DNA of 58,406 nt from Microbacteriaceae bacterium (GCA_024639845.1 JAHEGG010000002.1:1-58406), one strand, 5' to 3'. Positions 15,526 to 25,653 are shown, counted from the stretch's first letter. Program-made: numbers and translations. Notes: generated by a model from the letters alone, not told the origin.

Positions 15526-18210
15526 TTGGCGCAAAGCCAAAAACTTGTCATCGTCGAGTCGCCAGCCAAGGCGAAGACCATCTCAAAATATTTAGGTGGA
15601 GAGTTCACCGTTCTGGCGTCGGTCGGACACATTCGTGAACTCGTAGAACCGCGCGACCTGCCGAAAGAACTCAAGAAGGGCCCGTTTGGCAAGTTCGCCA
15701 TCAACATCGAAAACGATTTCGAGCCCTACTACGCAATCACTCCAGGCAAATCGAAGACAGTCTCAGAACTCAAGTCAGCCCTAAAAGACGCCAGCGAGGT
15801 CTATCTCGCAACCGATGAAGACCGCGAAGGAGAGGCCATCGCCTGGCATTTGCTTCAGGTTTTGAAGCCAAAGGTTCCGGTCAAGCGCATGGTGTTTCAC
15901 GAAATCACCAAAGAAGCCATTCAGGCTGCCCTCGGTCACACTCGTGAACTAGACAACGATCTCGTGCAGGCTCAAGAGACTCGAAGAATCGTTGACCGCC
16001 TGTTTGGTTACGAAATCTCGCCGGTGCTTTGGCGCAAGGTGAACCGCGGCCTGAGTGCCGGCCGGGTGCAGTCTCCTGCTGTCCGCCTCGTGGTCGAGCG
16101 TGAGCGTGAGCGCATGGCCTTTGTCTCGGCATCCTATTTCGATGTGAAGGCGATTTTTAACACCGCAGATTCGGCATCGCCGTTCGAAGCCAAGCTTTCA
16201 ACGATCGATTCGAAAAAGATCGCCACCGGTGACTCATTTGACGACAAGGGAAACCTGGTTTCAGATGTCATCCTGCTCGATGGCGAAACTGCCAATGCGT
16301 TAGCTGCAGCGGCAAAGAATCCAGGAGTCGCGATTGAAGTGACCTCGGTTGAGGCCAAACCAAGTACTCGACGCCCGGCAGCACCGTTCACGACATCCAC
16401 GCTTCAGCAGGAGGCGTCGCGCAAGCTTCGCATGTCTGCCAAGCAAACCATGGACACTGCGCAGTCGCTTTATCAGGATGGATACATCACATATATGCGA
16501 ACCGACTCGCCAACGTTGTCTCAGCAGGCGATTCAGGCGGCACGAACTCAGGCCGCAGCCATGTTTGGTAGCGAAATGGTTGCCGCAGCGCCACGCGTCT
16601 ACACCGGCAAGTCGAAAAATGCACAGGAAGCACACGAAGCGATTCGCCCGGCTGGTGAGGTTTTCCGCACCCCTGCAGAAGTTTCATCGCAGTTGTCTGG
16701 GCGAGCTTATGACCTGTATGAACTGATCTGGCGCCGAACCGTAGCATCGCAGATGCAAGACGCCAAGGTGTCGACGACTACCGCCAAGATTCAGGTTGCT
16801 CCCGTTATCGGCAAGTCGCTCGAATTCTCGGCATCCGGCACCGTGGTCACCTTCCGCGGCTTCTTGGCGGCCTATGAAGAAGGCCACGACGAGTCGAGAA
16901 ACGAAGACGAATCCGAAGAGCGCGAGTCAAAGTTGCCAAACCTGTCGGTAGGGCAGACCCTTACGATCGACGAAATCTTTGCCAAAGACCACGCCACGAG
17001 CCCGCCGCCACGTTACACCGAGGCTAGCCTGGTGAAGGCGCTCGAAGAAGACGGCATTGGCCGCCCATCCACCTATGCCAACATCATGTCGACGATTCAG
17101 AACAAGGGATATGTCACCAAGCGCGGTCAAGCGCTTGTGCCGGAATGGATCGCATTCACGGTCACCCGCTTTCTCGAAGAAAATTTCGGCAAGCTGATCG
17201 ATTACGAGTTCACGGCCTCCATGGAAGAAGACCTCGACCGCATTGCCGACGGTGAGTTGAACTACCTCGACTGGCTCAAGCATTTCTACTTCGGTGGCGA
17301 CGACATCGACGGTTTGCTTTACACAGCGACGCACATCCTTGACCAGGACCCTCGGGCCATCAACTCGATGTCGATTACCGAAGCAATCACGTTGCGAACC
17401 GGCCAGTATGGTCCGTATCTCGAGATCTTCGGCGAACCGAATGCCGAGGGTGCTGACGAAAACGGGCGACGCATCGTGAACATCCCAGAAGGTCTAGCGC
17501 CAGACGAATTGACGCCTCAAAAGGCTCAGGAGCTCGTGGATGCGCCGGTTGTCACCGATAAAGTTCTTGGCGTCGACCCTGAAACGGGCTTCGAGGTATT
17601 GTTCAAGGATGGTCGCTACGGTCCATACGTGGTGCTAGACGATCCGGGCGCAGCCAAGCCAAAGACTGGTTCGCTATTTAAGACCATGGATCCGCACCAC
17701 GTCGATCTCGAGACTGCACTGAAACTTCTTGCCTTGCCTCGCAAGGTTGGCGTCGATCCGGATTCCGGGCTCGACATTATGGTTCAAAACGGAAAGTTCG
17801 GGCCATACCTAACCAAGGGCAAGGAATCTCGCTCTATCGGCAGCGAAGATCAGATTTTCACGATCACGCTAGAGGAAGCGCTCGAACTTTATGCTCAACC
17901 GAAATACGGTGGTCGCCGCACTGCAGCGACTCCGCTGCGCGAGTTTGGTGAAGACCCGGCCAGCAAGGGTGCGGTAACCATCAAGACAGGGCAGTTCGGC
18001 GCTTATGTCAGCGACACCTTTGTGAATGGCACTATTCCTAAGGAAGACAACATCGATGACATGACTGCCGATCGGGCGTTTGAGTTGCTCGCGATTCGTC
18101 GCGAAAAGCTCGGGCTTGAGCCAGGCGAAGCACCTGCAAAGGCCGGCAAAGGTCGCCGAACCGCCACGACCGCGCGAGTGGTAAAGCGCGGAGCCACGAG
18201 AAAGAAGTAG
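15526..18210 (+). CDS. topA: DNA topoisomerase I
   Basis: It relaxes negative supercoils. The 894-residue protein starts at TTG 15526 with CAGGAG 5 bp upstream and begins MAQSQKLVIVESPAKAKTI (Toprim). The acidic Toprim motif ATDEDREGEAIAWH follows near residue 96. The catalytic tyrosine is Y323 in YITYMRTDSPT. The C-terminal half (from about 620) has repeated FGPY/YGPY(V/L) blocks with a basic tail (RRTATTARVVKRGATRKK), the zinc-free form usual in actinobacteria. tmk and holB follow closely, giving a topA-tmk-holB unit. Confidence 0.97.
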   Translation: MAQSQKLVIVESPAKAKTISKYLGGEFTVLASVGHIRELVEPRDLPKELKKGPFGKFAINIENDFEPYYAITPGKSKTVSELKSALKDASEVYLATDEDREGEAIAWHLLQVLKPKVPVKRMVFHEITKEAIQAALGHTRELDNDLVQAQETRRIVDRLFGYEISPVLWRKVNRGLSAGRVQSPAVRLVVERERERMAFVSASYFDVKAIFNTADSASPFEAKLSTIDSKKIATGDSFDDKGNLVSDVILLDGETANALAAAAKNPGVAIEVTSVEAKPSTRRPAAPFTTSTLQQEASRKLRMSAKQTMDTAQSLYQDGYITYMRTDSPTLSQQAIQAARTQAAAMFGSEMVAAAPRVYTGKSKNAQEAHEAIRPAGEVFRTPAEVSSQLSGRAYDLYELIWRRTVASQMQDAKVSTTTAKIQVAPVIGKSLEFSASGTVVTFRGFLAAYEEGHDESRNEDESEERESKLPNLSVGQTLTIDEIFAKDHATSPPPRYTEASLVKALEEDGIGRPSTYANIMSTIQNKGYVTKRGQALVPEWIAFTVTRFLEENFGKLIDYEFTASMEEDLDRIADGELNYLDWLKHFYFGGDDIDGLLYTATHILDQDPRAINSMSITEAITLRTGQYGPYLEIFGEPNAEGADENGRRIVNIPEGLAPDELTPQKAQELVDAPVVTDKVLGVDPETGFEVLFKDGRYGPYVVLDDPGAAKPKTGSLFKTMDPHHVDLETALKLLALPRKVGVDPDSGLDIMVQNGKFGPYLTKGKESRSIGSEDQIFTITLEEALELYAQPKYGGRRTAATPLREFGEDPASKGAVTIKTGQFGAYVSDTFVNGTIPKEDNIDDMTADRAFELLAIRREKLGLEPGEAPAKAGKGRRTATTARVVKRGATRKK

Positions 18211-18211
18211 C

Positions 18212-18835
18212 GTGGCCGGACTTTTCATTTCATTCGAGGGCATCGACGGCGTCGGCAAGTCCACTCAGGCTGACTTGCTTGAAGAGTTTCTTGCCGAACG
18301 AGGCAAAACTGTGGTTCGCACACTTGAACCGGGCGGCACCGAACTAGGTCACGAGATTCGTCAGCTGCTTTTGCACAGCGGTCATGTCGCACCGCGAGCC
18401 GAAGCGCTGCTCTATGCCGCCGATCGGGGTCACCACGTTGCCACCAAGATCCGGCCCGCGCTCGCCGAGGGCAAGGTCGTAATCACCGACCGTTATCTCG
18501 ACTCCTCCGTTGCCTACCAAGGCGCCGGGCGAGTGCTCGGTGCGGATGACGTGCGAAACCTGTCGCTCTGGGCCACTGAAGGACTTCTTCCTGCGCTCAC
18601 GGTGCTTCTCGACTTGGATGCCGAAACCGCAGTTGCTCGCCGAGCCAAGACCGGATCTGCACCAGATCGGCTAGAGCGCGAAAAAGTCGAGTTTTTCGAA
18701 AAGGTTCGCGCTTGCTATCTCGAGATGGCGTCGGCCGAACGCGAGAGATTCTTAGTAATCGACGCCACCGAATCCATCGAAAACATCCAGGCACATATTC
18801 GCACCCGTGTTTCTACCTTGTTGGCCGAGGTTTGA
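18212..18835 (+). CDS. tmk: Thymidylate kinase
   Basis: It phosphorylates dTMP to dTDP for DNA synthesis. The 207-residue protein has the P-loop FEGIDGVGKST (8-18), the DR motif in ITDRYLDSSVAYQGAGR, and the LID-like region at about 140-155. GTG at 18212 begins 1 bp after the topA stop. The tmk-holB pairing is common in bacteria. Confidence 0.96.
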   Translation: MAGLFISFEGIDGVGKSTQADLLEEFLAERGKTVVRTLEPGGTELGHEIRQLLLHSGHVAPRAEALLYAADRGHHVATKIRPALAEGKVVITDRYLDSSVAYQGAGRVLGADDVRNLSLWATEGLLPALTVLLDLDAETAVARRAKTGSAPDRLEREKVEFFEKVRACYLEMASAERERFLVIDATESIENIQAHIRTRVSTLLAEV

Positions 18836-18840
18836 CGCGA

Positions 18841-19995
18841 GTGCAGAGCCACCAACCAGTTTTTAATGATCTTCTCGGGCAGCCAGAAGCGCTCGACCTG
18901 ATCGAAACTGCGGTGCGGCATCGCGAAGAAGGTGTCTTTCACTCCTGGCTCATCACGGGTCCTCCCGGCTCCGGCCGTTCGAACCTTGCGATTGCGTTTG
19001 CTGCCGCTCTCCAATGCAAGGCGGGCGGATGCGGCACCTGTCAGTCTTGCGTTCTCGCTCAAGCCGGCACCCACCCAGACATCACGGTTCTCTCCACCGA
19101 AAAGGTTCAGATCACCATCGCCGAGATCCGCGATCTTGTGGCCAGTTCGGTTATGGGAGCATCCATGGGCGGCTATCGAGTGATGATCATCGAGGACGCC
19201 GACCGCATGACTCAGACAGCATCAAACGTGCTTCTGAAGGCCTTGGAAGAGCCTCCTGCAGGAACCATCTGGATCTTGTGTGCGCCATCCGAGGTCGACA
19301 TGCTGCCAACTATTCGTTCGCGAGTGCGTCGGGTTGGGCTGAAGGTTCCAGCGGTCGAAGACGTTGCAAACCTCCTGGTTCAAAGAAACGGCATTGAGCC
19401 CAAGCTTGCGATGCAGGTAGCCGCCGAGTCGCAGAGCCACGTTGGAATGGCGTTGAGGTTGGCCACTAGCGCCGAAGCTCGCACCAGACGCAAAGAAACA
19501 CTCAAAGCTGCAACCCAAATCAAAACGGTCACCGACGCAGTTCGCGCTTGCGACAGGTGGATGGAACTGGCCCAAAAAGACGCGGATGCCTTAACCAAGG
19601 AACGCGACGGCGAAGAGAAAGCCGCGCTCATGGCGGCCCTCGGCCTGGGCGAGAACGATCCGGTGCCTCCTTCGCTGCGCACCGAACTGAAGCGCCTCGA
19701 CGAGGCTCAGAAGAGCCGTGCAAAGCGCAGCCTGCGCGACGGGCTCGATCGCATCTTGGTAGACCTACTCGCGCTCTATCGAGACGTTTTGACAGTGCAG
19801 CTAGCGGCAGGATCCGCGCTGGTGAACCAAGATCTCGAGCTCGACATCCTTGCCGTTGCCAGCGAAACCAAGCCCGAGCAAACCATCGCCAAACTCGAGG
19901 CGATTGAACTCGCGCGCGTTCGCATCGAACGGAATGTTCGTGATGTCATGGCACTTGATTGCCTTGCGGTATCGCTCCAGGTGAGAAAGGACTAG
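18841..19995 (+). CDS. holB: DNA polymerase III subunit delta-prime
   Basis: This clamp-loader subunit has 384 residues from GTG at 18841, 5 bp after tmk. The frame continues upstream but runs into tmk. The P-loop is GPPGSGRS (40-47), with Arg in place of the Walker Lys, as in other actinobacterial delta-prime proteins that do not hydrolyse ATP. A zinc knuckle follows (C59, C64, C67, C70). SRVRRV stands where gamma has SRC/SRT. The C-terminal part (KRSLRDGLDRILVDLLALYRD) is the collar domain. Confidence 0.92.
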   Translation: MQSHQPVFNDLLGQPEALDLIETAVRHREEGVFHSWLITGPPGSGRSNLAIAFAAALQCKAGGCGTCQSCVLAQAGTHPDITVLSTEKVQITIAEIRDLVASSVMGASMGGYRVMIIEDADRMTQTASNVLLKALEEPPAGTIWILCAPSEVDMLPTIRSRVRRVGLKVPAVEDVANLLVQRNGIEPKLAMQVAAESQSHVGMALRLATSAEARTRRKETLKAATQIKTVTDAVRACDRWMELAQKDADALTKERDGEEKAALMAALGLGENDPVPPSLRTELKRLDEAQKSRAKRSLRDGLDRILVDLLALYRDVLTVQLAAGSALVNQDLELDILAVASETKPEQTIAKLEAIELARVRIERNVRDVMALDCLAVSLQVRKD

Positions 19996-19997
19996 TC

Positions 19998-21503
19998 GTG
20001 CTCAAGCTGACTCGCAGATTGATGGCAGCCCTAGCGGTTTTCAGCCTGATGCTGGTTGCCGGTTGCTCGTCTATGGCCGGCGCGAGGCAGCTCGAATCAG
20101 GCGTCGATGCCGCCTATTCGGCGTTCTACACCCAGTTGATCAACTGGACAACCTGCGGAGACTTCGACTGCGCAAAGGTCACAGTTCCGCTGGACTACTC
20201 CAAGCCAGACGGCAAGACCATCTCTATTGCGGTCATTCGGCACATGGCAACCGACCCAATCGGAAACCTGGTTGTGAACCCCGGCGGTCCTGGGGCATCG
20301 GGTGTGTCATTTGTTCGCGACAATCTCGAAGGCATCGGCACCGCAGACTTGCGAGCAAAATACAACATCATCGGCTTCGACCCGCGCGGCACCGGCGACA
20401 GTTCGCCCGTGAAGTGCCTCGAACCCAAGGGGTTAGACGCTTTTCTCTACGGTGTGAGCCCTTATGAAACCGGCACCGCCGAAGACCTGGCTTGGTCGCG
20501 CGCCTCGATCAAGAAGTTTGTCGATGGATGCGCCAAGAACACCGGTGAGGTGCTCGGTCACCTAGACACCCAGTCGGCTGCCAAAGACATGGATGTTCTG
20601 CGCTCCTACCTGCTGGATGACAAGCTCGACTACCTCGGGTTCTCCTACGGCACCATGCTCGGTGCCACCTATGCCACCCTTTTTCCCGAGCGCGTCGGCC
20701 GCTTCGTTCTAGACGGGGCTGAAAACCCGACGGTTTCTGACGCCGACAAGTCGTACAACCAGCTCATGGGCTTCGAGCTTGCGCTGCACAACTACGCAGC
20801 CGACTGCGTGACCAAGAGCGACTGCCCACTGGATGGCACTACCGATAATGCACTCAAACAGATCAAGGCCTGGCTGCTCAACGTCGAGAAAAACCCGGTG
20901 GCGACTTCGAGTGGTCGTGAGCTAAACATCGCAGCCGCCATTACAGCGCTGATTCTCGCGATGTATTCCGAGGACTACTGGCAATACCTGACCCAAGGGT
21001 TGAATGAAGTCAAGAGCGGCTCGGGCGACACCTTGCTGAGAATGGCTGACTTTTACAACGATCGCCAGGATGACGGCAGCTACGGTACCAACATTCTCGA
21101 AGCGAACATTGCGATCTCGTGCCTCGACAGTCGCCAACCGGCTGACATGGCTTCGATGAAGGTTCAAAACACAAGGCTCGAGAAAGCCGGAAAAGTGTTT
21201 GGTCGCTACTGGCAATACGGTGCGCTGACCTGCGAAAACTGGCCTTACCCCGTAGTCGCTCCACCAGCAAGCTATGCGGCTACCGGTGCCCCCACAATCG
21301 TCGTAATCGGAACTACCGGCGACCCGGCAACCCCCTTTGAACAGGCAGTATCACTCGCGCACGACGTTTTGGCCGAAGGATTCCTGATCACCTACGAGGG
21401 CGAAGGCCACACCGCCTACGGGCGTTCGAACTCTTGCGTCGACAACACCGTCGACGGATTTTTGCTGGATGGCACCCTGCCGTCGAAAGAGCCGGTCTGC
21501 TAG
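19998..21503 (+). CDS. Secreted lipoprotein alpha/beta hydrolase, tripeptidyl-aminopeptidase type
   Basis: This 501-residue protein starts at GTG 19998 with GAAAGGA about 8 bp upstream. The lipoprotein signal peptide ends in LVAGC (C23). The fold has an oxyanion turn NPGGPGASG, the nucleophile elbow GFSYGT, DGAENP, and a C-terminal TAP domain with GTTGDPATPFEQA and GHTAYGRSNSCV, where the Asp and His of the triad lie. The family removes short N-terminal peptides outside the cell (Streptomyces Tap/Slp, mycobacterial CaeA/Hip1), so a role in peptide use or surface protein processing is likely. It follows holB by 2 bp. Confidence 0.9.
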   Translation: MLKLTRRLMAALAVFSLMLVAGCSSMAGARQLESGVDAAYSAFYTQLINWTTCGDFDCAKVTVPLDYSKPDGKTISIAVIRHMATDPIGNLVVNPGGPGASGVSFVRDNLEGIGTADLRAKYNIIGFDPRGTGDSSPVKCLEPKGLDAFLYGVSPYETGTAEDLAWSRASIKKFVDGCAKNTGEVLGHLDTQSAAKDMDVLRSYLLDDKLDYLGFSYGTMLGATYATLFPERVGRFVLDGAENPTVSDADKSYNQLMGFELALHNYAADCVTKSDCPLDGTTDNALKQIKAWLLNVEKNPVATSSGRELNIAAAITALILAMYSEDYWQYLTQGLNEVKSGSGDTLLRMADFYNDRQDDGSYGTNILEANIAISCLDSRQPADMASMKVQNTRLEKAGKVFGRYWQYGALTCENWPYPVVAPPASYAATGAPTIVVIGTTGDPATPFEQAVSLAHDVLAEGFLITYEGEGHTAYGRSNSCVDNTVDGFLLDGTLPSKEPVC

Positions 21504-22412
21504 TTGGCTAAAGAATCTGGCCGTGACTGGTCGAAAAACAATCGCGTACAAGAGTATTTTTCGGTCAAGTTCCGCAAACTCCTCTCGGGCGCTCCAGATG
21601 GTGTTCCACCCTGGCTTCAGGTCATTGCCGACGGTGATACCGGTGGGCTGTTTATCCCGACCGACGCTCCTTGGATCGTGCACCGGGACTTCGGCACGCT
21701 GGTCGGCGGCATCCGCGCGTTGCTCATGCAGGCACTGCATCCCGGTTCGCTCGCCGGAGTCGCCCAACACTCGCGTTATGAAACCGACGCCCTAGGGCGT
21801 TTGAGCGGCACGATTCGCTGGCTGACTGTCACGACCTTTGGTTCGCACGCTGCGGTGGCCGCTGAGGCCTCCCGAGTCAACCGCCTGCACGAGCGGGTTT
21901 CGGGCAATTACGAAACCGGTGGCAGGTCGGTGGCCTATCGAGCGGCCGACAAAGACCTGATGCTTTGGGTGCATCTCGCTTTCACCGATTCGTTCCTGGC
22001 GGCGCACAACCGATACACGATGAACCCAGTGGATGCCGATGCCTACGTCGAACAGTGGGGCAGGTCGGTGGCACCCCTCGGCTTGAGCAAAGTTCCTCAC
22101 ACCTATGCCCAACTGCAAGACCAACTGGCTGGGTTTGACGCTGTAATTCGCTGCGATGAAACCACAAAGAGCGTGGTCGGTTTCATTAAGAATGTGAAAC
22201 TGCCTTGGTATGCGCGGCCGATTTATCGCGTTCTTTGGCTAGCCGCGGTCGCCAGTCTGCAACCCAAATATCGCGAATTACTTGCTCTTGCAGAGGCTCC
22301 CAACTGGATCACGCCATTCACCAAGTGGATGCTTCGAGCGATCCGAACCACCATCGGCCCTGAGAGCCCGATCGAAGACGGGGCACTTCGTCGTTTGGAG
22401 CGTCTGGGCTAA
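21504..22412 (+). CDS. MpaB/DUF2236 family oxygenase-like protein
   Basis: This 302-residue protein has the DUF2236 signature: APWIVHRDFGTLVGGIRALLMQALHPGSLAGVAQHS, then GRLSGTIRWLTVTTFG, and the RVNRLHERV and YRAADKDLMLWVHLAFTDSF blocks with conserved histidines that could bind heme. Relatives include latex clearing protein and fungal MpaB, which cut carbon chains oxidatively; bacterial members are mostly uncharacterised. The start is TTG directly after the preceding stop codon. Confidence 0.87.
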   Translation: MAKESGRDWSKNNRVQEYFSVKFRKLLSGAPDGVPPWLQVIADGDTGGLFIPTDAPWIVHRDFGTLVGGIRALLMQALHPGSLAGVAQHSRYETDALGRLSGTIRWLTVTTFGSHAAVAAEASRVNRLHERVSGNYETGGRSVAYRAADKDLMLWVHLAFTDSFLAAHNRYTMNPVDADAYVEQWGRSVAPLGLSKVPHTYAQLQDQLAGFDAVIRCDETTKSVVGFIKNVKLPWYARPIYRVLWLAAVASLQPKYRELLALAEAPNWITPFTKWMLRAIRTTIGPESPIEDGALRRLERLG

Positions 22413-22437
22413 ACTTGTGAGGTCGCTTCTGCGATTC

Positions 22438-22510
22438 GCCACCCTAGCTCAGTTGGTAGAGCAGCTCCCTCGTAAAGAGCAGGTCAGGAGTTCGATTCTC
22501 CTGGGTGGCT
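22438..22510 (+). tRNA. tRNA-Thr (anticodon CGT)
   Basis: Acceptor stem GCCACCC (22438-22444) pairs with GGGTGGC (22503-22509), discriminator T at 22510. The D arm is GCTCAGTTGGTAGAGC, the anticodon loop CTCGTAA gives CGT (reads ACG, Thr), and the T arm is AGGAGTTCGATTCTCCT. CCA is not encoded. The last anticodon-stem pair is a C-A mismatch. Confidence 0.95.
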
Positions 22511-22511
22511 C

Positions 22512-23498
22512 GTGTTCGGTGAATTGTCGCGAAGAAGCCAGGTCCGAGTCTTGAGACCGTTGGCCGCCGACGCTCTCGAGCAGTTCGGGGTTTCGCCCGA
22601 ATCTTTTCGGCTAGTCAACTTCGGCTACAACTGCACCTATCGAATCGTGACCAAGGATGGCCAACTCCTCGGCCTTCGAATCAATCTGAGTTCCAAACGC
22701 ACTCCCGCCAACTTGCGTGCCGAAGTGCAGTGGCTTCGAGCGCTGAATGAACAGACCGACCTCAGGGTGCCGCAGCCATTTTTGACCGCGGCTGGCAATG
22801 AATTCGCCGAGGTTTATCTGCCCGACTCAGACCAGCCCGTTTCTGCTGTTCTCTATCGTTGGTTGCCCGGCAACACGCTTCCCGACGAGCCGACCAAAAC
22901 TCAACTGCGGGCCATGGGTGAAGCAATCGCAAAAATGCACGATTTTGCCGAGCACTGGCAGCCCACGGGTGAGGCAGAACTTCAAAACATAGCTGACCCG
23001 ATGCAGGGCACCCCGAACTACATTTTGAACGGGGATGCTCGAATCTCGAGCGAATTGCGCGACTTAGTCAGTGCATCCTTGCAAAAAATCGAAGCCGTTT
23101 TCGCTTCGCTCCGCGAAAGGGCCCAACTCAAACCGATCCACGCTGATTTGCATGCGGGCAACGGACTTTGGCTCGATGGCCTACTCTCGGTGATTGATTT
23201 TGATGACTCAGGTTTGGGCTTTGAACTGCAAGACCTGGCCATCAGTATTTTCTACATGCGTGAAAACACCAAGCGTGAAAAGTATTTTCTGGAAGGCTAT
23301 GCGGCGATCCGTCCGCTTCCTGTTTTCGAACAACACGAGCTCGAAGCCTTGCTCGCCTCGAGAAACATTCTGCTCTTGAGCGACCTGATGATCACAACTA
23401 ACGCTGAAATGATCGAGTTTTTGCCCACCTATCTAGAGCGCACGAAACTTCGTTTGGGCAACTACTTGTCGACCGGTCAGTATCTGTTGATCAAATAA
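22512..23498 (+). CDS. APH-family phosphotransferase (YihE/Srk-like)
   Basis: This small-molecule or protein kinase of the aminoglycoside phosphotransferase fold has about 315-328 residues. The catalytic segment is PIHADLHAGNGLWL with the metal-binding IDFDDSG after it. The N-terminal lobe has FGYNCTYRIVTKDGQLLGLRI. The start is uncertain: GTG at 22512 lies one base after the tRNA, and TTG at 22551 has a weak AGG 8 bp upstream and fits the family better. The substrate is unknown; an antibiotic resistance role is not implied. It probably shares a transcript with tRNA-Thr. Confidence 0.82.
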   Translation: MFGELSRRSQVRVLRPLAADALEQFGVSPESFRLVNFGYNCTYRIVTKDGQLLGLRINLSSKRTPANLRAEVQWLRALNEQTDLRVPQPFLTAAGNEFAEVYLPDSDQPVSAVLYRWLPGNTLPDEPTKTQLRAMGEAIAKMHDFAEHWQPTGEAELQNIADPMQGTPNYILNGDARISSELRDLVSASLQKIEAVFASLRERAQLKPIHADLHAGNGLWLDGLLSVIDFDDSGLGFELQDLAISIFYMRENTKREKYFLEGYAAIRPLPVFEQHELEALLASRNILLLSDLMITTNAEMIEFLPTYLERTKLRLGNYLSTGQYLLIK

Positions 23499-23594
23499 CC
23501 TATACCGCACATTTTCATTTGCCTTGGAATAGTGTTACTTTCAAATGTTGCCACGCATTAACTTCAGCTAGCAGGCGAAGAAACCGAGACAGTC

Positions 23595-24974
23595 TTGACC
23601 AAGAAGCAGTCCAAGCGCATTCATCCGGCGCGGGCAGTCGTTCGGGTGTTTGCGCTCGCGATTTTGGCGGGGACATTAATTTTGAGTCTGCCAATATCAC
23701 GCACTGCCAATAATTTCGGTGGCTATCTCGAGGCAGCTTTCACCTCGGTTTCGGCCGTATGTGTCACAGGCCTTTCGACTGTTGACGTTTCGACATATTT
23801 CACACCGTTTGGGCATCTGGTGATTTTGTTGATGATCAAACTCGGCGGTTTTGGAATTGTGACCTTTGCGGTGTTGCTTGGAATCTTGTTGGCTCGTCGC
23901 GTCGGGCTCAACTCGAGAATGGTCGGCTCGGCTGAGACTCCTGGCCTAGATCAAGGAAATCCTAAGCGCCTAATCTTGAAAATCTTGATTGCGAGCTCGA
24001 GCTTTGAGTTCATCATCGCAAGCGTGCTGACGCTGAGGCTTTGGCTTGGCCACGGCTATGCGCTGCCAGATGCCATTTGGTATGGCACTTTTCATTCGAT
24101 TTCGGCGTTCAACAATGCTGGCTTTTCGCTATACCGAGACAGCCTCATGGGTTTTGCTGCAGACCCTTGGATGCTTATGCCACTGAACTTTGCAGTCATT
24201 CTCGGCGGGCTTGGGTTTCCGGTGCTGTTCGAACTTGGGCGGCGCATCATTGGTCGAGTTAGAGCATCCCAGGTTGGTGGCGTAATCGAGTCGGCACTGC
24301 ATTGGACGCTCTCGACTCGGTTGGTGTTATGGAGCACGCTCACATTATTAGCCTTCGGAACGCTCTATGTTGGCGTTATCGAGTGGACCAACCCGGCAAC
24401 CATCGGTGGTCTCGATTTCGGCTCGAAAATCATGAACGCATTCACGGCATCTGTTCAGCCTCGCACTGCTGGGTTTAATTCATTCGATCTCGGTCGAGCG
24501 TATCCGGCAACACTAATGGGAATCGACGTTCTGATGTTTATCGGTGGCGGTTCAGCGTCGACGGCCGGAGGTATAAAAATCGGAACCGCTGCTGTCTTGC
24601 TGTTCATCGTTTGGACCGAGATTCGTGGCGAAACTGCGGTGAATGTGGGCAGCCGTCGTCTGCCTCGCTCGATTCAGAGACAGGCACTCACAATCATTTC
24701 GCTGGCTTCGCTCGCGGTAATTTCGGCCACGATTTTGATCAGTCTGACCTCTTCGTTTAGCACCGACCAAATCTTTTTCGAAGTCGTTTCGGCATTCGGC
24801 ACGGTTGGTTTGAGCACCGGAATTACCGCTCAAATGCCGGTTTTCGGGCAAGTGATTCTTATGGCACTGATGTTCGGCGGGCGACTAGGGCTAGTGGCAG
24901 TTGCCACCGCTCTGGCAGTAAGACAAACTAAAGTTCATTTCGAATACCCGAAAGAGAGGCCACTAATTGGCTAA
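23595..24974 (+). CDS. ktrB: Potassium uptake protein, KtrB/TrkH family
   Basis: This membrane K+ channel-like transporter has 459 residues. The four selectivity-filter segments are visible: VCVTGLSTVDV, SAFNNAGFS, QPRTAGFNSFD and GTVGLSTGIT, each with its key glycine. Hydrophobic helices flank each. It starts at TTG 23595. The regulatory subunit KtrA is encoded next, overlapping by 8 bp. The pair takes up K+ with Na+ help in known systems. Confidence 0.95.
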   Translation: MTKKQSKRIHPARAVVRVFALAILAGTLILSLPISRTANNFGGYLEAAFTSVSAVCVTGLSTVDVSTYFTPFGHLVILLMIKLGGFGIVTFAVLLGILLARRVGLNSRMVGSAETPGLDQGNPKRLILKILIASSSFEFIIASVLTLRLWLGHGYALPDAIWYGTFHSISAFNNAGFSLYRDSLMGFAADPWMLMPLNFAVILGGLGFPVLFELGRRIIGRVRASQVGGVIESALHWTLSTRLVLWSTLTLLAFGTLYVGVIEWTNPATIGGLDFGSKIMNAFTASVQPRTAGFNSFDLGRAYPATLMGIDVLMFIGGGSASTAGGIKIGTAAVLLFIVWTEIRGETAVNVGSRRLPRSIQRQALTIISLASLAVISATILISLTSSFSTDQIFFEVVSAFGTVGLSTGITAQMPVFGQVILMALMFGGRLGLVAVATALAVRQTKVHFEYPKERPLIG

Positions 24975-25653
24975 GCGGTTAAGAACTATCGGCGCTGAGC
25001 GCTTGCAAACCCCAGTCGCAGTTATTGGGCTTGGGCGTTTCGGCTCGGCTCTTGCGCTCGAGCTTCAAGCGTTAGGCCATGAGGTCTTAGGCATCGACCT
25101 TGACACCGAACTGGTTCAGCAATTCTCGCCCCTGCTCACGCGTACCGTCACCGCCGACAGCACAAGCGCGGATGCTATGCGCGAGTTAGGCGTTGACACC
25201 TTCGATCGAGTGGTCGTAGCGATTGGCGTCGACCTCGAAGCAAGCATCCTGACGGTCTCGCTGCTGAAGGAACTCGGGGTTCCTCAACTTTGGGCTAAGG
25301 CTATGAGCGATTCTCATGGACGAATCCTTGCTCAACTTGGTGTAGACCACGTGATCTTTCCTGAAAAGGACATGGGCAAGCGCATCGCGCACTCGGTTGG
25401 TGGCGATCAGTTGGATTACATCGAGATCGATGAAGGTTTTGCGATGGCTAAAACTGTGGCCCCGCCATCCTTTGTTGGAAAGACCCTGACTGAACTAGCG
25501 ATTCGACGCGAATATGGTGTCATCGTGGTGGCTACAGCCTCAGGTGACGTTAATTACGTGCCCGCCACTCCAGCAACTGTTATCGGAGAAGGCGAATACC
25601 TGATTGTCGCCGGTCCGAAAGACAAGCTAGAAACTTTTAGCCGCGTGCAGTAG
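24967..25653 (+). CDS. ktrA: Potassium uptake regulatory subunit, KtrA/TrkA family
   Basis: This cytoplasmic RCK protein of 228 residues has a Rossmann nucleotide-binding motif GLGRFGSALA (21-30) with an acidic end of strand 2 (LGIDLD), and a C-terminal TrkA_C domain from about residue 145, which in relatives binds c-di-AMP or nucleotides. It starts at TTG 24967 within the end of ktrB, with AGAGAGG upstream, so translation is coupled. It gates the KtrB channel. Confidence 0.95.
   Translation: MAKRLRTIGAERLQTPVAVIGLGRFGSALALELQALGHEVLGIDLDTELVQQFSPLLTRTVTADSTSADAMRELGVDTFDRVVVAIGVDLEASILTVSLLKELGVPQLWAKAMSDSHGRILAQLGVDHVIFPEKDMGKRIAHSVGGDQLDYIEIDEGFAMAKTVAPPSFVGKTLTELAIRREYGVIVVATASGDVNYVPATPATVIGEGEYLIVAGPKDKLETFSRVQ

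Noticed and set aside
22512-23498. Aminoglycoside resistance gene
   Set aside because: The APH fold is shared by many metabolic kinases, the gene has no resistance context, and the sequence looks like a housekeeping YihE/Srk-type protein.
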